Source: Myxococcales bacterium | Lineage (GTDB): Bacteria > Myxococcota_A > Polyangia > Palsa-1104 | Direction: 5' to 3' | Length of the DNA: 64,000 nucleotides | Assembly (NCBI GenBank): GCA_003170275.1 | Contig: PNAM01000053.1 | Location: 51,732 to 115,731 of the forward strand | Shown: piece after piece, positions 1 to 8,590 of the stretch | How positions within the stretch are numbered: position 1 is the stretch's first letter | Layout: each line of letters begins with the position of its first letter | Made by a program: the position numbers and the translations under genes | The notes under the pieces: model-generated | What the model saw: the letters and a program-made list of their open reading frames with translations, nothing else | Database searches by the model: none | What the model was told of the DNA's origin: nothing

Positions 1-1
1 A

Positions 2-610
2 CGGGCGATCCACCGCTACCAGCAGTTCTACATGTGGATGCTCTTCGGGCTGTTGCCCTTCAAGTGGTACCTGCTCGACATTCGCAACTACCGGCGCGGC
101 CACGTCGGCCGCCAGCGCTTCCCCAAGGACGACAAGACCGAACGGGCGGTGTTCGTCGCCGGAAAGATCCTGCTGCCGGTGTGGGCGCTGGTGATTCCGC
201 TCACGCGCCACTCTCCGTTGATCGTCCTCCTGTTCACCTTCACTTCCCTGTTCACGATCGGCTTCGTGCTCTCGGTGACCTTCCTGCTCGCGCATTGCGT
301 CGAGGACGCCCAGTGCGCGTCGCTCCCCGAGTCGCGGCGCGTGGCGTCCGAGTGGGCGGTGCACCAGGTCGAGACCGCGGTCGATTTCGCGCCTCGCAAC
401 AGTCTCCTCTCGTGGTACCTGGGCGGGCTCAACTTCCAGATCGAGCACCACCTGTTTCCGCACCTCAGCCACGTGCACTATCCCAAGATCGCGCCCATCG
501 TCCGCGAGGTGTGCAACGAGTTCGGCGTGCGCTACTCGGTGAGCCCGACGTTCGGCTCGGCCATCAGCGCCCACTTTCGCTGGCTGCGCCTGATGGGCAG
601 GCCGGTTTGA
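2..610 (+). CDS. Membrane fatty acid desaturase, C-terminal part (5' end outside window)
   Basis: The reading frame is open from the window edge, so the N-terminus is missing. The visible ~200 residues hold hydrophobic membrane segments and a third histidine box ([12 protein letters not shown]), the di-iron ligand motif of acyl-lipid or acyl-CoA front-end/omega desaturases. These enzymes insert a double bond into fatty acyl chains at the membrane. Histidine boxes I and II would lie upstream and cannot be checked. The stop codon overlaps the start of the CDP-alcohol phosphatidyltransferase (ATGA), so the two are probably co-translated as a lipid-modification pair. Regiospecificity cannot be read from this fragment. 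Confidence 0.85.
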   Translation, partial: RAIHRYQQFYMWMLFGLLPFKWYLLDIRNYRRGHVGRQRFPKDDKTERAVFVAGKILLPVWALVIPLTRHSPLIVLLFTFTSLFTIGFVLSVTFLLAHCVEDAQCASLPESRRVASEWAVHQVETAVDFAPRNSLLSWYLGGLNFQIEHHLFPHLSHVHYPKIAPIVREVCNEFGVRYSVSPTFGSAISAHFRWLRLMGRPV

Positions 611-1371
611 TGGCCACCGCGCTCCCCGCGCTGTTCATCGCCGGCTTCATCGTCTTCGTCGCCCGTTGCGCGATCTACGGCATGCCGCGCAGCCCGCGCA
701 TCGACAAGCTGGCCGCTTCGCGCCTGGTGCCGCGCGTGATCCTCGAGTACGGCTACTGGTTCCTCGGCCTGCCGGTGCGCTTTTTGGTCGCGCTCGACGT
801 CAGCCCCAACTCGATCACTCTCAGCTCGCTGGTGTTCGCGTCCAGCGCGGGCGTGCTGTTCGCCGAGGGGCGCTTCGGGCCGGGCGGCTGGATGCTGTTC
901 GCCGCGCACACCGCCGACGCGCTCGACGGCATGGTGGCGCGCGCCACCGGCGTGTCCTCGAGCCGCGGCGCGTTTCTCGACGCGCTGGTCGACCGCTACG
1001 CGGACTTCGCGTTCTATCTGGGACCGATGTGGTACTTCCGCGATCAGCCGGTGCCACTCGCGCTGGCGGTCTCGGCGCTGATCGGCTCGTCGGTGATGGG
1101 CTACGCGCGCGCCAAGGGCGAAGCGGTCGGCATCGATCCCAACGTCGGCTGGATGGCGCGTCACGAGCGCGGCGTGGTGCTCGGCTGCGCGACGGTGCTC
1201 GCGCCGATCGTCTCGCCCTACCTGGTGTGGGTCGGCCTGGGCTCGATCGGCCTGTTCACCAACATCACCGCCATCTGGCGCGCCGTGTACGTGATGAACC
1301 GCATGAAACCGGCCGTGCCCGTCGTCGATGCGGTCGACGAGACGCAGCCCGATCCGCGCGGCAACGTGTAG
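610..1371 (+). CDS. CDP-alcohol phosphatidyltransferase family membrane protein
   Basis: This 253-residue integral membrane protein is expected to transfer a phosphatidyl group from a CDP-alcohol to an acceptor alcohol. The family signature D-G-x2-A-R-x8-G-x3-D-x3-D is complete, starting at Asp106 (DGMVAR ... GAFLDALVD). Several hydrophobic helices surround it. The ATG overlaps the desaturase stop as ATGA, which implies translational coupling and a shared role in phospholipid remodelling. The acceptor (glycerol phosphate, inositol phosphate or another) cannot be decided from sequence. The ~180 bp downstream before the protease gene hold no gene, only a short palindrome at 1456-1468. Confidence 0.85.
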   Translation: MATALPALFIAGFIVFVARCAIYGMPRSPRIDKLAASRLVPRVILEYGYWFLGLPVRFLVALDVSPNSITLSSLVFASSAGVLFAEGRFGPGGWMLFAAHTADALDGMVARATGVSSSRGAFLDALVDRYADFAFYLGPMWYFRDQPVPLALAVSALIGSSVMGYARAKGEAVGIDPNVGWMARHERGVVLGCATVLAPIVSPYLVWVGLGSIGLFTNITAIWRAVYVMNRMKPAVPVVDAVDETQPDPRGNV

Positions 1372-1553
1372 CTCGCCAGCCCACGCGGGCGACGATTCCA
1401 CTGGCGAGTGTAGCTTCGCGGGCAACGCGCGAGCGCAGACGGCGACGTCGTAGCTGCGCGAATCGCGCGTGATCTCACGGCTGCGTTCGCGCGGCACGAC
1501 CGGTGCAATGCCGGCGCGCGTCTCCATCAACCCGCCCACAGAGAGAGAACCCC

Positions 1554-3395
1554 ATGACTTCGACCGCCAAGTCTCGTTCATTTGGATTGCTCGCGCTGCT
1601 GTTCGCCGCTGCGGGCGGATGCGCGCCAACGGATCTGCAAGGTGAGCCGATCCCCGGCGACGATCGTGCCGAGCTGTACCAGGGCAGCGGCGTCACGCTG
1701 TGGCCCAAGGGCGTGGCGCCCGTCTGCTACAGCACCACCGACGGCAACAACCAGTCGCTGCTGACGCAGGCGCAGAACATCGTCAACGTCTACGGCTGGC
1801 CGGCCGTGGCCAACGTCTCGTTCCCCGGGTGGGCCGCGTGCGGCGCGAATCCGTCGCCGAGCAGCGGGCAGATCCGCATCCACTTCGCCAGCGGCTCCAA
1901 CGGCAACACCTCGCGCGAAGGCGCAGGCGGCTCGCAGTTCACCGACGTCACGCTCGCCAACGACGCCACCGCGCAGCACTTCCAGTACGAGGTGCTCCAC
2001 GAGCTCGGCCACGCGCTCGGCTGGGACCATGAGCAGCAGCGGCCGGACAACTACCCCACCGGACCGTCGGGAGCCGAAAAGTACTGCACCAAGAATCAGG
2101 TGGGCCAGGGCGAAGATCAGACCGGCACGGATCGCACCAGCTACTTCGACACGCAGTCGATCATGAGCTACTGCACCGGCTGGTCGTGGATGCTCAGCCC
2201 CGGCGACGTGGCCGGCGTGCAGGACGCCTACGGCTTGCGGACGCCGACGGTGAACGGCCAGAACAGCAGCAACGCCGCGGCGTCGCGCACGGCCAACAAC
2301 CTGGACACGTTCTTCGCGCACAACGACGGCAGCATCTGGACCTCGTACTGGTACAACGGGCTCAACACGTCGAGCTGGCCGACCTTCCAGCTGCCCGGCG
2401 CCGGCCCGGGCACGGCTCCCAAGTGGGCGCCGATCGCCACCGTGTCCCGCTCGGCGAGCAACCTCGACCTCTTCTACGTGAGCCCGACCGGCGCGATCAA
2501 CACCTCGTACTGGTACTCGACCAGCGGCTGGGGCTCGACCGTGCTGCCGGGCACCGCCGGCCTGGCGACGCCGGGCGCGCAGATCGCCGCGGTGTCCTCC
2601 TCGCCGGGCGCGCTCGACGTGCTGTACGCCGGCAAGGACAAGAACCTCTACTGGAGCCACTGGTCGGGTCAGTGCAGCGGCTCGGCCACGCAGTGCGGCT
2701 GGCAGAGCCCGGTCAAGGTGGTCTCGAACGGCACGGTTCCGGTCGGGGCGGCGATCACGGCCGTCGCGCGCACCGCGGATCGGCTCGACGTGTTCTACAT
2801 CGAGAGCGACGGCGTGCCGCACACCTCGGCGTGCTACGGCTTCGGCGCGAGCGGCGCCGGCTCGTGCACCGCGGGCAACTGGAGCAACTTCAAGCTGGCG
2901 ACCTCGGCGTCGTGCGCGGCGACTCCCGGCGGCAACATCGCGGCGACCGCGCGCACGGCCAACAACATCGACATCTTCTACGTCAACAAGCAGGAGGCGA
3001 TCTGCACCAGTTACTGGTCGCCGGTGGCCGGCTGGAACAGCTTCCCGCTCACGGCGAACAACACGCTGGCGAGCTGGTCGTCGATCGCGGCGGTGACGCG
3101 CACGCCGGGCAACCTCGATCTGTTCTGGATGGGCACCAACGCGCAGGGCACGGGCGAGATGCACACCGCGTTCTGGGCCGCCGGCGGAAGCTGGGGACAG
3201 ATCGATCTCGGCGGGCCGTACGGCGGCGTCGGCATCCCCGGCGGCGTGATGGGCGCAGCGGCGCGCACGTCGAACAACCTCGACATCTTCGCGCCGGGCG
3301 TGCTGCTGTTCACCAACCAGTTCACCTCGCTCACCACGTCGTACTGGTACACGGGCGCGCGCAACTGGACCACCTATCAGAACGACAGCTACTAG
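1554..3395 (+). CDS. Secreted zinc metalloprotease lipoprotein with seven-repeat propeller-like C-terminus
   Basis: This 613-residue protein has a lipobox ending at Cys23 (AAAGGC), so it is probably lipid-anchored. The catalytic zinc site is HELGHALGWDHE (His149, Glu150, His153, His159), the extended HExxHxxGxxHE of the astacin/matrixin-like metzincins, followed by a Met-turn SIMSY with Met204. From about residue 240 the chain carries seven copies of an ~50-60 residue motif of the form N-L-D-x-F-y-v-...-T-S-Y-W, reminiscent of sugar-binding propeller lectins. The start at 1554 is preferred over 1503 because a purine-rich GAGAGAG lies just upstream and the signal peptide follows directly. The likely job is extracellular or surface proteolysis, with the repeats binding a glycan or matrix; the substrate is unknown. 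Confidence 0.8.
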   Translation: MTSTAKSRSFGLLALLFAAAGGCAPTDLQGEPIPGDDRAELYQGSGVTLWPKGVAPVCYSTTDGNNQSLLTQAQNIVNVYGWPAVANVSFPGWAACGANPSPSSGQIRIHFASGSNGNTSREGAGGSQFTDVTLANDATAQHFQYEVLHELGHALGWDHEQQRPDNYPTGPSGAEKYCTKNQVGQGEDQTGTDRTSYFDTQSIMSYCTGWSWMLSPGDVAGVQDAYGLRTPTVNGQNSSNAAASRTANNLDTFFAHNDGSIWTSYWYNGLNTSSWPTFQLPGAGPGTAPKWAPIATVSRSASNLDLFYVSPTGAINTSYWYSTSGWGSTVLPGTAGLATPGAQIAAVSSSPGALDVLYAGKDKNLYWSHWSGQCSGSATQCGWQSPVKVVSNGTVPVGAAITAVARTADRLDVFYIESDGVPHTSACYGFGASGAGSCTAGNWSNFKLATSASCAATPGGNIAATARTANNIDIFYVNKQEAICTSYWSPVAGWNSFPLTANNTLASWSSIAAVTRTPGNLDLFWMGTNAQGTGEMHTAFWAAGGSWGQIDLGGPYGGVGIPGGVMGAAARTSNNLDIFAPGVLLFTNQFTSLTTSYWYTGARNWTTYQNDSY

Positions 3396-3577
3396 CCGCC
3401 GTCTCTCTCCTCGCGCAAACAAGTTAAAAAGTTAAGTCCGCTCGTTATCTCTTCCTCCGGGCAGGGCTGTCGCTCGGTCTCGCGCCAGCGCTGCCCGCAA
3501 CACGTGCACTCCTCTCCCGCCGGCATCAGCTCCTGGCCGATGCAATTGGGGCAAGAGCGGCCGTCGTTAACAAGACT
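3392..3577 (-). pseudogene. Zinc-ribbon protein remnant
   Basis: On the minus strand a frame bounded by stops at both ends contains CPNC followed 14 residues later by CTCCGQRW, the knuckle pattern of a zinc ribbon. No ATG, GTG or TTG precedes the first knuckle in this frame; the first ATG (3526) would leave only 44 residues and drop CPNC. The best reading is therefore a decayed fragment of a zinc-ribbon gene. A chance match cannot be excluded. The stop overlaps the end of the protease gene. Confidence 0.3.
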
Positions 3578-3790
3578 TTACATGTTCATTCGTCTTGATC
3601 CGCATCGGTTTCCGGTGTCGCGGCACAAAGGACGTCGAGGTAACTGCAACGGCTTCTGCGTCGACCTGCAGAGCGGCACGCAGAACTGCGGCGCGTGCGG
3701 CTCCGCCTGTGCGCCCGGCCAGGGCTGCGTCGCGGGCAAGTGCCAGTGAGGTGATCCCGCGCGCAGCTGTTTAATGGTAAAGCTCTGACC
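3396..3790. other. Intergenic scar of ~395 bp with gene remnants
   Basis: This is the only stretch over 300 bp in the window without a convincing complete gene. It begins with an AT-rich run just after the protease stop (3418-3436) that is unusual for the surrounding composition. It then holds the zinc-ribbon remnant on the minus strand and a Cys-rich protein tail on the plus strand. No terminator hairpin with a T-tract, RNA gene or mobile-element end was recognised. Confidence 0.6.
3582..3749 (+). pseudogene. Cys-rich lipoprotein tail (remnant)
   Basis: The last ~36 residues read C-x3-C-V-D-L ... NCGACGSAC ... GCVAGKC, the Cys-rich tail found at the C-terminus of many myxobacterial lipoproteins. 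The preceding residues lack a signal peptide or any recognisable domain, and no ribosome-binding site is seen at the ATG. The frame extends back to 3504 without improving the case. It is best read as the surviving 3' end of a lost lipoprotein gene, though expression as a short peptide cannot be excluded. Confidence 0.35.
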
Positions 3791-4336
3791 GTGAGCTGGC
3801 GGCAGCGTGCGGTGGCGGCCCTGGCCGCGTGCTATCTCGGGTGCATCTGGCTCGACGCCATCGGCACCGGGATCCCCAACCACCTCCTGCCCGGCCCGGC
3901 GCGGATCTTCGTGCAGGTGGCGCAGCTGTTCCCCTACGCGGCCGTCGAGGTGACCGACTTTCGCGCGCGCGGTTATCGCTGCAGCACGAAGAAGTTCGAG
4001 GAGCTCGACCTCGCGCCCTACTTTCCCATCCACTCGGGCGACAAGGAGGGGCGCTTCGACCGCGCGATGTTCTTCTATCTCAAGCAGCGCGAGGTGAAGG
4101 AGGCGCTCGACCAGTACATCGCCGGCGCCGAGGGACGGCGCGGCCCCGAGTACGCGCTCGGCGGCGTGATGCTGCTCAGCCTGCGCTGGCCGATCCCCGC
4201 GCTGGGCGCGAGCGAGGAGCGCTACCGGCGCATTCCGCTCGAGGACGTGCCGCGCTCGGTCGAGCGGCACTTCTGGTACGTCACCTCGATCGCCGAGCGC
4301 GAGCGTCGCTGCGGGGAGAATCCGGTCACGCCATGA
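3791..4336 (+). CDS. Small membrane-anchored protein of unknown function, coupled to an HTTM protein
   Basis: This 181-residue protein starts at GTG and has one N-terminal hydrophobic segment (about residues 6-25). The rest is soluble and rich in aromatic and charged residues. No domain is recognised. Its stop overlaps the ATG of the next gene (ATGA at 4333-4336), and the downstream product is an HTTM membrane protein, so the two probably form a functional pair. Comparable small partners occur beside other HTTM genes, but the role is unknown. The start is the first in-frame initiator after an upstream stop; no strong ribosome-binding site is visible. Confidence 0.6.
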   Translation: MSWRQRAVAALAACYLGCIWLDAIGTGIPNHLLPGPARIFVQVAQLFPYAAVEVTDFRARGYRCSTKKFEELDLAPYFPIHSGDKEGRFDRAMFFYLKQREVKEALDQYIAGAEGRRGPEYALGGVMLLSLRWPIPALGASEERYRRIPLEDVPRSVERHFWYVTSIAERERRCGENPVTP

Positions 4337-5259
4337 TCGAGCGCTGGCGACGTTGGCTCGCGCAGCCACAGCCGGTCGAGCGGCTGGAGCTGTTGCGCAT
4401 CGCGCTCCCGCTGGTGATCCTCGGCTTTCTCTCGACGCGGCTTCAGCACGCCGACTATTGGCTGAGCCCGGTCGGCTTCCAGGTGCCGCGCCTCCCCGCG
4501 GGCGATTGGCGCCAGCCGCTGTACCTGCCGCCGCTGCCGCCGTGGCTGGCGTGGACCGTGGCGGCGGCGACGGTGACCTCGGGTCTGGCGGTGGCCGCCG
4601 GGCTGCGCACGCGCGCGGCGACCGCCACCTTCGCGCTGTTGCTCTTGTACCTGGTGCTGGCCGATCGGCTGGAGACCTTCACCGTCACCAAGCTGGCGCC
4701 GGCGCTGGTGCTCGCGCTGTGCCTGAGCCCGGCGGGTGCGCGCTACGGCGTCGACGCGTGGCTGCGCCGGCGACGGCAACCGGACGCGCCGCTGGTCACG
4801 CAGGTGCCGGGCGCGAGCATCCGGTTCTTCCAGCTCTTGCTGGTGGTGCTGTACTCGGGTTCGGGGATCGCCAAGCTGCGTGGCGACTGGCTGTCGGGCC
4901 CGGTCTTGTGGACCCACGTGCACGACAGCTACCAGACCGCGGTCACCTGGTTCTTCATCCGCGTGTTTCCAGGTTGGCTGTGGCGCGTCCTGCAATGGGC
5001 GACGCTCGCGTTCGAGGTGGGCGCGCCGGTCTGGTTCTCGCTGCGCGCGACCCGCACTGCGGCGCTGTTCGCCGGGCTCGGCATGCACGCGTTCATTGGC
5101 CTGATGTTCGGGCCGGTGGTGTGGTTCGCGCTGCTCATGAGCACGCTGCTCCTCGCCAGCTTCGCCCCCGAGCGGTGGCTGCGGGCCGCGCCGCCCCCCG
5201 AGCAACGCGCCGCGTCGGCGCGCCACAATCGGCCACCGACGGCCACAAAGCGAAAATAG
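4333..5259 (+). CDS. HTTM-domain membrane protein
   Basis: This 308-residue polytopic protein has about six to eight hydrophobic helices. The pattern matches the HTTM family (horizontally transferred transmembrane domain, distantly related to vitamin K-dependent gamma-carboxylase): an N-terminal RLELLRIALPL segment, a central YSGSGIAKLRGDWLSG segment and a later helix with FEVGAP. No catalytic role is established for most bacterial members. It is translationally coupled to the preceding small protein. The C-terminal ~25 residues are basic, Pro/Arg-rich and probably cytoplasmic. Confidence 0.75.
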   Translation: MIERWRRWLAQPQPVERLELLRIALPLVILGFLSTRLQHADYWLSPVGFQVPRLPAGDWRQPLYLPPLPPWLAWTVAAATVTSGLAVAAGLRTRAATATFALLLLYLVLADRLETFTVTKLAPALVLALCLSPAGARYGVDAWLRRRRQPDAPLVTQVPGASIRFFQLLLVVLYSGSGIAKLRGDWLSGPVLWTHVHDSYQTAVTWFFIRVFPGWLWRVLQWATLAFEVGAPVWFSLRATRTAALFAGLGMHAFIGLMFGPVVWFALLMSTLLLASFAPERWLRAAPPPEQRAASARHNRPPTATKRK

Positions 5260-5374
5260 CTGTCCCGCTCCCGTCGACCCCGCGACCGGCGCCGGCTCGC
5301 TGCTCAGCACCACCAGCGTCCAGTTCTGGGGCGCCGGAATGTCCCCCGACGTGCCCGCCAACACCTGCCCATAG
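5222..5374 (+). pseudogene. C-terminal remnant of an exported protein
   Basis: Overlapping the end of the HTTM gene in another frame is an open stretch ending at TAG 5374. Its last ~35 residues (SCPAPVDP ... VQFWGAGMSP ... ANTCP) look like a protein terminus with two Cys that could form a disulfide. No start codon or ribosome-binding site leads into it. It may be the tail of a gene truncated when the HTTM pair arrived, or a chance open frame. Confidence 0.2.
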
Positions 5375-5388
5375 GGTACAGTGCCGGG

Positions 5389-6855
5389 ATGCGAATTCCT
5401 GGTGTTGCCCTTTGCTTGATGTTTGCGGCCTGCTCGAGCCCTGCCAGCGCCCCGTCGGACATGGGCGCCGACTTCGCCATCGCTCCGCTCACGCTCTTGC
5501 AGGCGTGCACGGACTCGATCGCCGATGTGTACACGCTGCCCGCCGGGTTGCCGCCGTACGACGCGACGCACCGCGGGGACGTGGTGCGCTGCGCGCTCGA
5601 CCAACGAATGGGCTCGGACAAGCTCAATGCGCAGGCGACCGCGCTCGGGTACACCGGCCCGGCGCTGCCCAGCGGCGCCACCATCTATCGCATCACCTAC
5701 CGGACCGAGCGCATCGCGGTGAACGGAGCGCCGGCGCCCGAAGGGCTGTCCTCCGCGCTGCTGTTGGTGCCGTCGGTGCCACACAAGACCGGCGCGTTGG
5801 CCGTCTACTCCCATCCGTCGATCGGGGTCGCGGACGGCTGCGCGCTCACGCGCGTGAGCCTCTCCGCTGCGAGCGACGGCAGCGACGTGGTGCGCGCGCC
5901 GATCCTGGCGATGGCCGGCTATGGCTGGACGGTGATCGCGCCCGACCAGGCCGGGTTCGGCTTCAACGCTCCGCCCGGCTGGTCGGTCGCCGAGGACGAG
6001 GCCCACAGCCTGCTCGATGCCACCCGCGCCGCGAAGGGCCTGCTGCCGGCGGCGATGCTGCCCGACCCGGTGGTGATGGTGGGTCACTCCCAGGGTGGTC
6101 ACGGGGTTCTGTCGGCGCACTCTTTTGCCGCCACCTACGGAATGTCGGGCCACCTGGTCGGAGTGGCGGGAATGGCGCCGTTGTGGATCAGCGCGCTGGC
6201 CTGGGGCGCCGGCCTCTCGCCGCTGGCGCAGTTCAACACCACGGACAACGCCTACTTCATCGAATACATCCTCGATTATTTCTACTCTCACGGCGAGCTC
6301 TACGACGGGCCGGGCGGCGGAGTGGCGATGCTGATCGCGGCCAAGCGCGCGCAGGCGAAGACGCTCGTGACCACCACCTGCCTGGACGACTTCGCGATGC
6401 AGCTCCCGTCGCTGGGACATACGCCGGCGGACTTCTTCGATCCGGCGTTCGTCAGCTCGCTCGGGCAGTGCGGGGTCGGGTTGACCGACTGCAGCGACTC
6501 GCCGGCCTCGATCTGGCTGCCGCGCTTTTTGGCCGATCGCCCGGTGCTGGCGCCGAACGGCGCGCCGGTGGTGCTGTGGTACGGCGGCATGGACACCACC
6601 ATCGCGCCCGGGTACGCGCAATGTGAGCTCGACAAGCTGACGCGCGACCGCGTCGGGCCGCCGGTGGCCACCTATCCGCTCACCGTGTGCGGCGATCCCG
6701 GTTCGATCCACACCGAGATTGCCCGCCGCAACATCACCTGGGTGAACCAGTGGATCGGCGCGCGCGCCACCGGCGACAGCGAGCCCGCCGCCTGTGCCCC
6801 GCCCGATCAGCCCGACGGCGGCACCGCCTGTTCGACCCCCCCCGCAAACCAGTAG
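5389..6855 (+). CDS. Secreted alpha/beta hydrolase (lipase-like) lipoprotein
   Basis: This 488-residue protein begins with a lipoprotein signal peptide (lipobox LMFAAC, Cys15). It carries a serine-hydrolase nucleophile elbow GHSQGGHG with Ser234, preceded by the strand GYGWTVIAPDQAGFG. A late SIHTEI segment is a plausible catalytic His. Length and layout resemble the secretory lipase (LIP) family, which hydrolyses ester bonds of lipids outside the cytoplasm. Paired cysteines in the C-terminal half suggest disulfides. It stands alone, with a TAGGGT hexamer 12 nt before the ATG that could be a -10 element. The substrate is unknown. Confidence 0.75.
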   Translation: MRIPGVALCLMFAACSSPASAPSDMGADFAIAPLTLLQACTDSIADVYTLPAGLPPYDATHRGDVVRCALDQRMGSDKLNAQATALGYTGPALPSGATIYRITYRTERIAVNGAPAPEGLSSALLLVPSVPHKTGALAVYSHPSIGVADGCALTRVSLSAASDGSDVVRAPILAMAGYGWTVIAPDQAGFGFNAPPGWSVAEDEAHSLLDATRAAKGLLPAAMLPDPVVMVGHSQGGHGVLSAHSFAATYGMSGHLVGVAGMAPLWISALAWGAGLSPLAQFNTTDNAYFIEYILDYFYSHGELYDGPGGGVAMLIAAKRAQAKTLVTTTCLDDFAMQLPSLGHTPADFFDPAFVSSLGQCGVGLTDCSDSPASIWLPRFLADRPVLAPNGAPVVLWYGGMDTTIAPGYAQCELDKLTRDRVGPPVATYPLTVCGDPGSIHTEIARRNITWVNQWIGARATGDSEPAACAPPDQPDGGTACSTPPANQ

Positions 6856-6926
6856 CCCAACTTCCAAAAATGCGTATGATGCCCCCCTAAACCGTGAGGC
6901 AAGCTTTGCAAAAGGAAGAAAAAGGC

Positions 6927-7151
6927 GTGGGCAGCCCGCTCGGAAGGCCGCTCGAAGTCGAGGTCCGGGACAGTCTGGAAAAGGCGATGAAGCTGCTCAA
7001 GATGAAGATGTCCAAAGAGGGCATCCTTCAAGAGGTCAAGCGTCGTCGTTTCTACGAGAAGCCCAGCGTCAAGAAGAAGCGCAAGATGCGTGAGGCGCGC
7101 AAGCGGCGTCGTCGTGACGCCAAGCGGAGCGGCGGCGGGTTCGTGAAATAG
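6927..7151 (+). CDS. rpsU: Small ribosomal subunit protein bS21
   Basis: This basic protein is about 74 residues long and contains the bS21 core LEKAMKLLKMKMSKEGILQEVKRR, followed by FYEKP and an Arg/Lys-rich tail (KKKRKMREARKRRRR). bS21 sits on the 30S platform and contributes to initiation. The frame has a GTG at 6894 and another at 6927. The second is preferred because a purine-rich AAGGAAGAAAAAGG lies just upstream, whereas 6894 has no ribosome-binding site. The C-terminal basic extension is somewhat longer than in enterobacterial S21. Confidence 0.9.
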   Translation: MGSPLGRPLEVEVRDSLEKAMKLLKMKMSKEGILQEVKRRRFYEKPSVKKKRKMREARKRRRRDAKRSGGGFVK

Positions 7152-7159
7152 CCGCGATC

Positions 7160-7471
7160 GTGGTCGCTTCGGCGATCGGGGGCCAGGCGCTCGAGGGCGC
7201 CGAGCCCCTTTTAGAACGGCTCGATCTACCCGAGGCCGCGCTGGCCAATCTGGCGCGCCTCGCGGGGGTTGGTGAGGAGGCCTTTGCTTGCGCCGGTGGA
7301 TGGGCCGCGCGCGTGGAGCTGGCCGGGACCGCGCTGCTGGTGCGCGGCGACGAAACGAGCTGGGCGCTGCTCTTGCCGCCCGGCGCGGATGACGACGACG
7401 CGATGCTGACGGCCAGGAAGCTGCACGCGCTGCTCGGCGAGCAGGCCGACGGGTGGGATCTCGATCGCTGA
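7160..7471 (+). CDS. Hypothetical 103-residue acidic protein downstream of rpsU
   Basis: This open frame starts at GTG eight nucleotides after rpsU. It encodes an Ala/Leu-rich protein with two helical segments and an acidic PGADDDDAML stretch. No domain is recognised, and no signal peptide or membrane segment is seen. The close spacing suggests co-transcription with rpsU. It ends with Arg-stop (CGC TGA) 4 bp from the stop of the convergent receiver gene. The start codon is uncertain. Confidence 0.5.
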   Translation: MVASAIGGQALEGAEPLLERLDLPEAALANLARLAGVGEEAFACAGGWAARVELAGTALLVRGDETSWALLLPPGADDDDAMLTARKLHALLGEQADGWDLDR

Positions 7472-7481
7472 GCGGTCAGCG
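7466..7481. terminator. Perfect 6-bp inverted repeat containing two convergent stop codons
   Basis: CGCTGA-GCGG-TCAGCG forms a 6-bp stem with a 4-nt loop. It contains the TGA of the plus-strand gene and the TGA of the minus-strand gene. It could act as a bidirectional terminator, but there is no T-tract on either side, and the symmetry is fully explained by both proteins ending in Arg-stop encoded CGC TGA. Confidence 0.25.
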
Positions 7482-8570
7482 CTCGGCGTAGGCATCCAGA
7501 TCGAACTGCGCGTCTGTGGCGGTCACGCCCGGCGCCGGGCGCTCGCGGATGTAGCGCTCGTCGGCGGGCGGCACCATCGACAAGAAGTGGCCGGCGAGCA
7601 GCGGATCGCTGGTCACGGCGCGCCGGTGCAGCGCGGCGATCAGGTTCAGGTACATCCGCCGCCGGCGCGAGCGCGCGACGATGCGGCGGATGCGCGTGGT
7701 GATCATGGCGAGATCGTCCACGCCGATCAGCACGAAGTCGGCCGCGCCGGCCTGCACGGCCCCGAGCGCGCGCACGATGTCCACCTCTTGCGTCACCGCC
7801 AGGACCTCGACCTGCGGGTTGGCGGTGCGCAGCGCCAGGATCAGCGCGAGCGCTTCGGGCCGCGCCAGATCCACCACCACCGCGTGCGGCGGCGAGGCGC
7901 TCACGACCAACTCCAGCGCAGCTTCGGCGCTGTGCACCTTCGCGCGCAGGCCGGCGGCGGTGAGCTGGCGGGTCAGCGCGAGCAGATCGAACAGCAGGTC
8001 ATCGAGCAACACCACGCTCAACGCCTCGTCGATGGTGCGCTGCGACGCGCCCAGCTCGCCCTTGAGGTCGGCGAACAGCTCGCCACCGCTGCGGGGCGGT
8101 TGCAGGAGCGTCGCGAGATCGCGAAGGATGCGATCGAACACCAGCGCGCTGAGGGTGCGATCGAGCAGGGTTCGCGCGCGGCTCTGCACGTGGACCATGT
8201 CGAACGGCTTGGCGAGGTAGTCGGAGGCGCCCACCAACAGCGCCTCGGAGATGGTCTCGGGCGACGGGTAGCCGGTGATCAGCATCGAGGGCAGCGCGAG
8301 CTTCGCCGCCGTCACCCGGCGGATCAGATCGATGCCCGATTCGCCGGGCAGGTTCTTGTCGGTCACCAGCAGGTCGTAGCGGGTGGTGCCGATGCGCTGC
8401 CAGGCTTCTTCGGCCGATTCGGCGGTGTCGACGGTGAAGCCGTCCTCGGCGAAGAACTCGCGCAGCACGGCGCGCACCGGCGCCTCGTCGTCGACGACCA
8501 GGATGCGCGCCTGCTGAAGGAGTCGCGCGCGGAACGCCTGCCAACCGGGTACCAGCTCATCCAATCCCAT
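7476..8570 (-). CDS. Response regulator with one canonical and one degenerate receiver domain
   Basis: This 364-residue cytoplasmic protein has a canonical receiver domain at residues ~20-140: acidic pair Asp27/Asp28, phospho-acceptor Asp71 in VTDKNLP, conserved Thr in LITGYP and Lys in LAKPFD. A second receiver-like fold spans ~180-310 (VVLLDDLLFD, VVVDLARPE, LAVTQEVD) but lacks the conserved Lys, so it is probably a dimerisation or protein-interaction module. No DNA-binding output domain is seen; the C-terminus is a basic helix and a tail. It lies 20 bp downstream of the giant VIT/VWA gene on the same strand, so it may be the last gene of that operon. The cognate kinase is unknown. Confidence 0.8.
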   Translation of the reverse strand: MGLDELVPGWQAFRARLLQQARILVVDDEAPVRAVLREFFAEDGFTVDTAESAEEAWQRIGTTRYDLLVTDKNLPGESGIDLIRRVTAAKLALPSMLITGYPSPETISEALLVGASDYLAKPFDMVHVQSRARTLLDRTLSALVFDRILRDLATLLQPPRSGGELFADLKGELGASQRTIDEALSVVLLDDLLFDLLALTRQLTAAGLRAKVHSAEAALELVVSASPPHAVVVDLARPEALALILALRTANPQVEVLAVTQEVDIVRALGAVQAGAADFVLIGVDDLAMITTRIRRIVARSRRRRMYLNLIAALHRRAVTSDPLLAGHFLSMVPPADERYIRERPAPGVTATDAQFDLDAYAER

Positions 8571-8590
8571 CGCGTTATTCTAACCCGAGA

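Noticed and set aside
1456..1468. Palindrome GCGCGA-A-TCGCGC upstream of the metalloprotease
   Set aside because: Short GC palindromes are common at this composition and no regulator is linked.
1503..1554. Longer start for the metalloprotease
   Set aside because: The extra 17 residues precede the signal peptide, while 1554 has a purine-rich ribosome-binding site.
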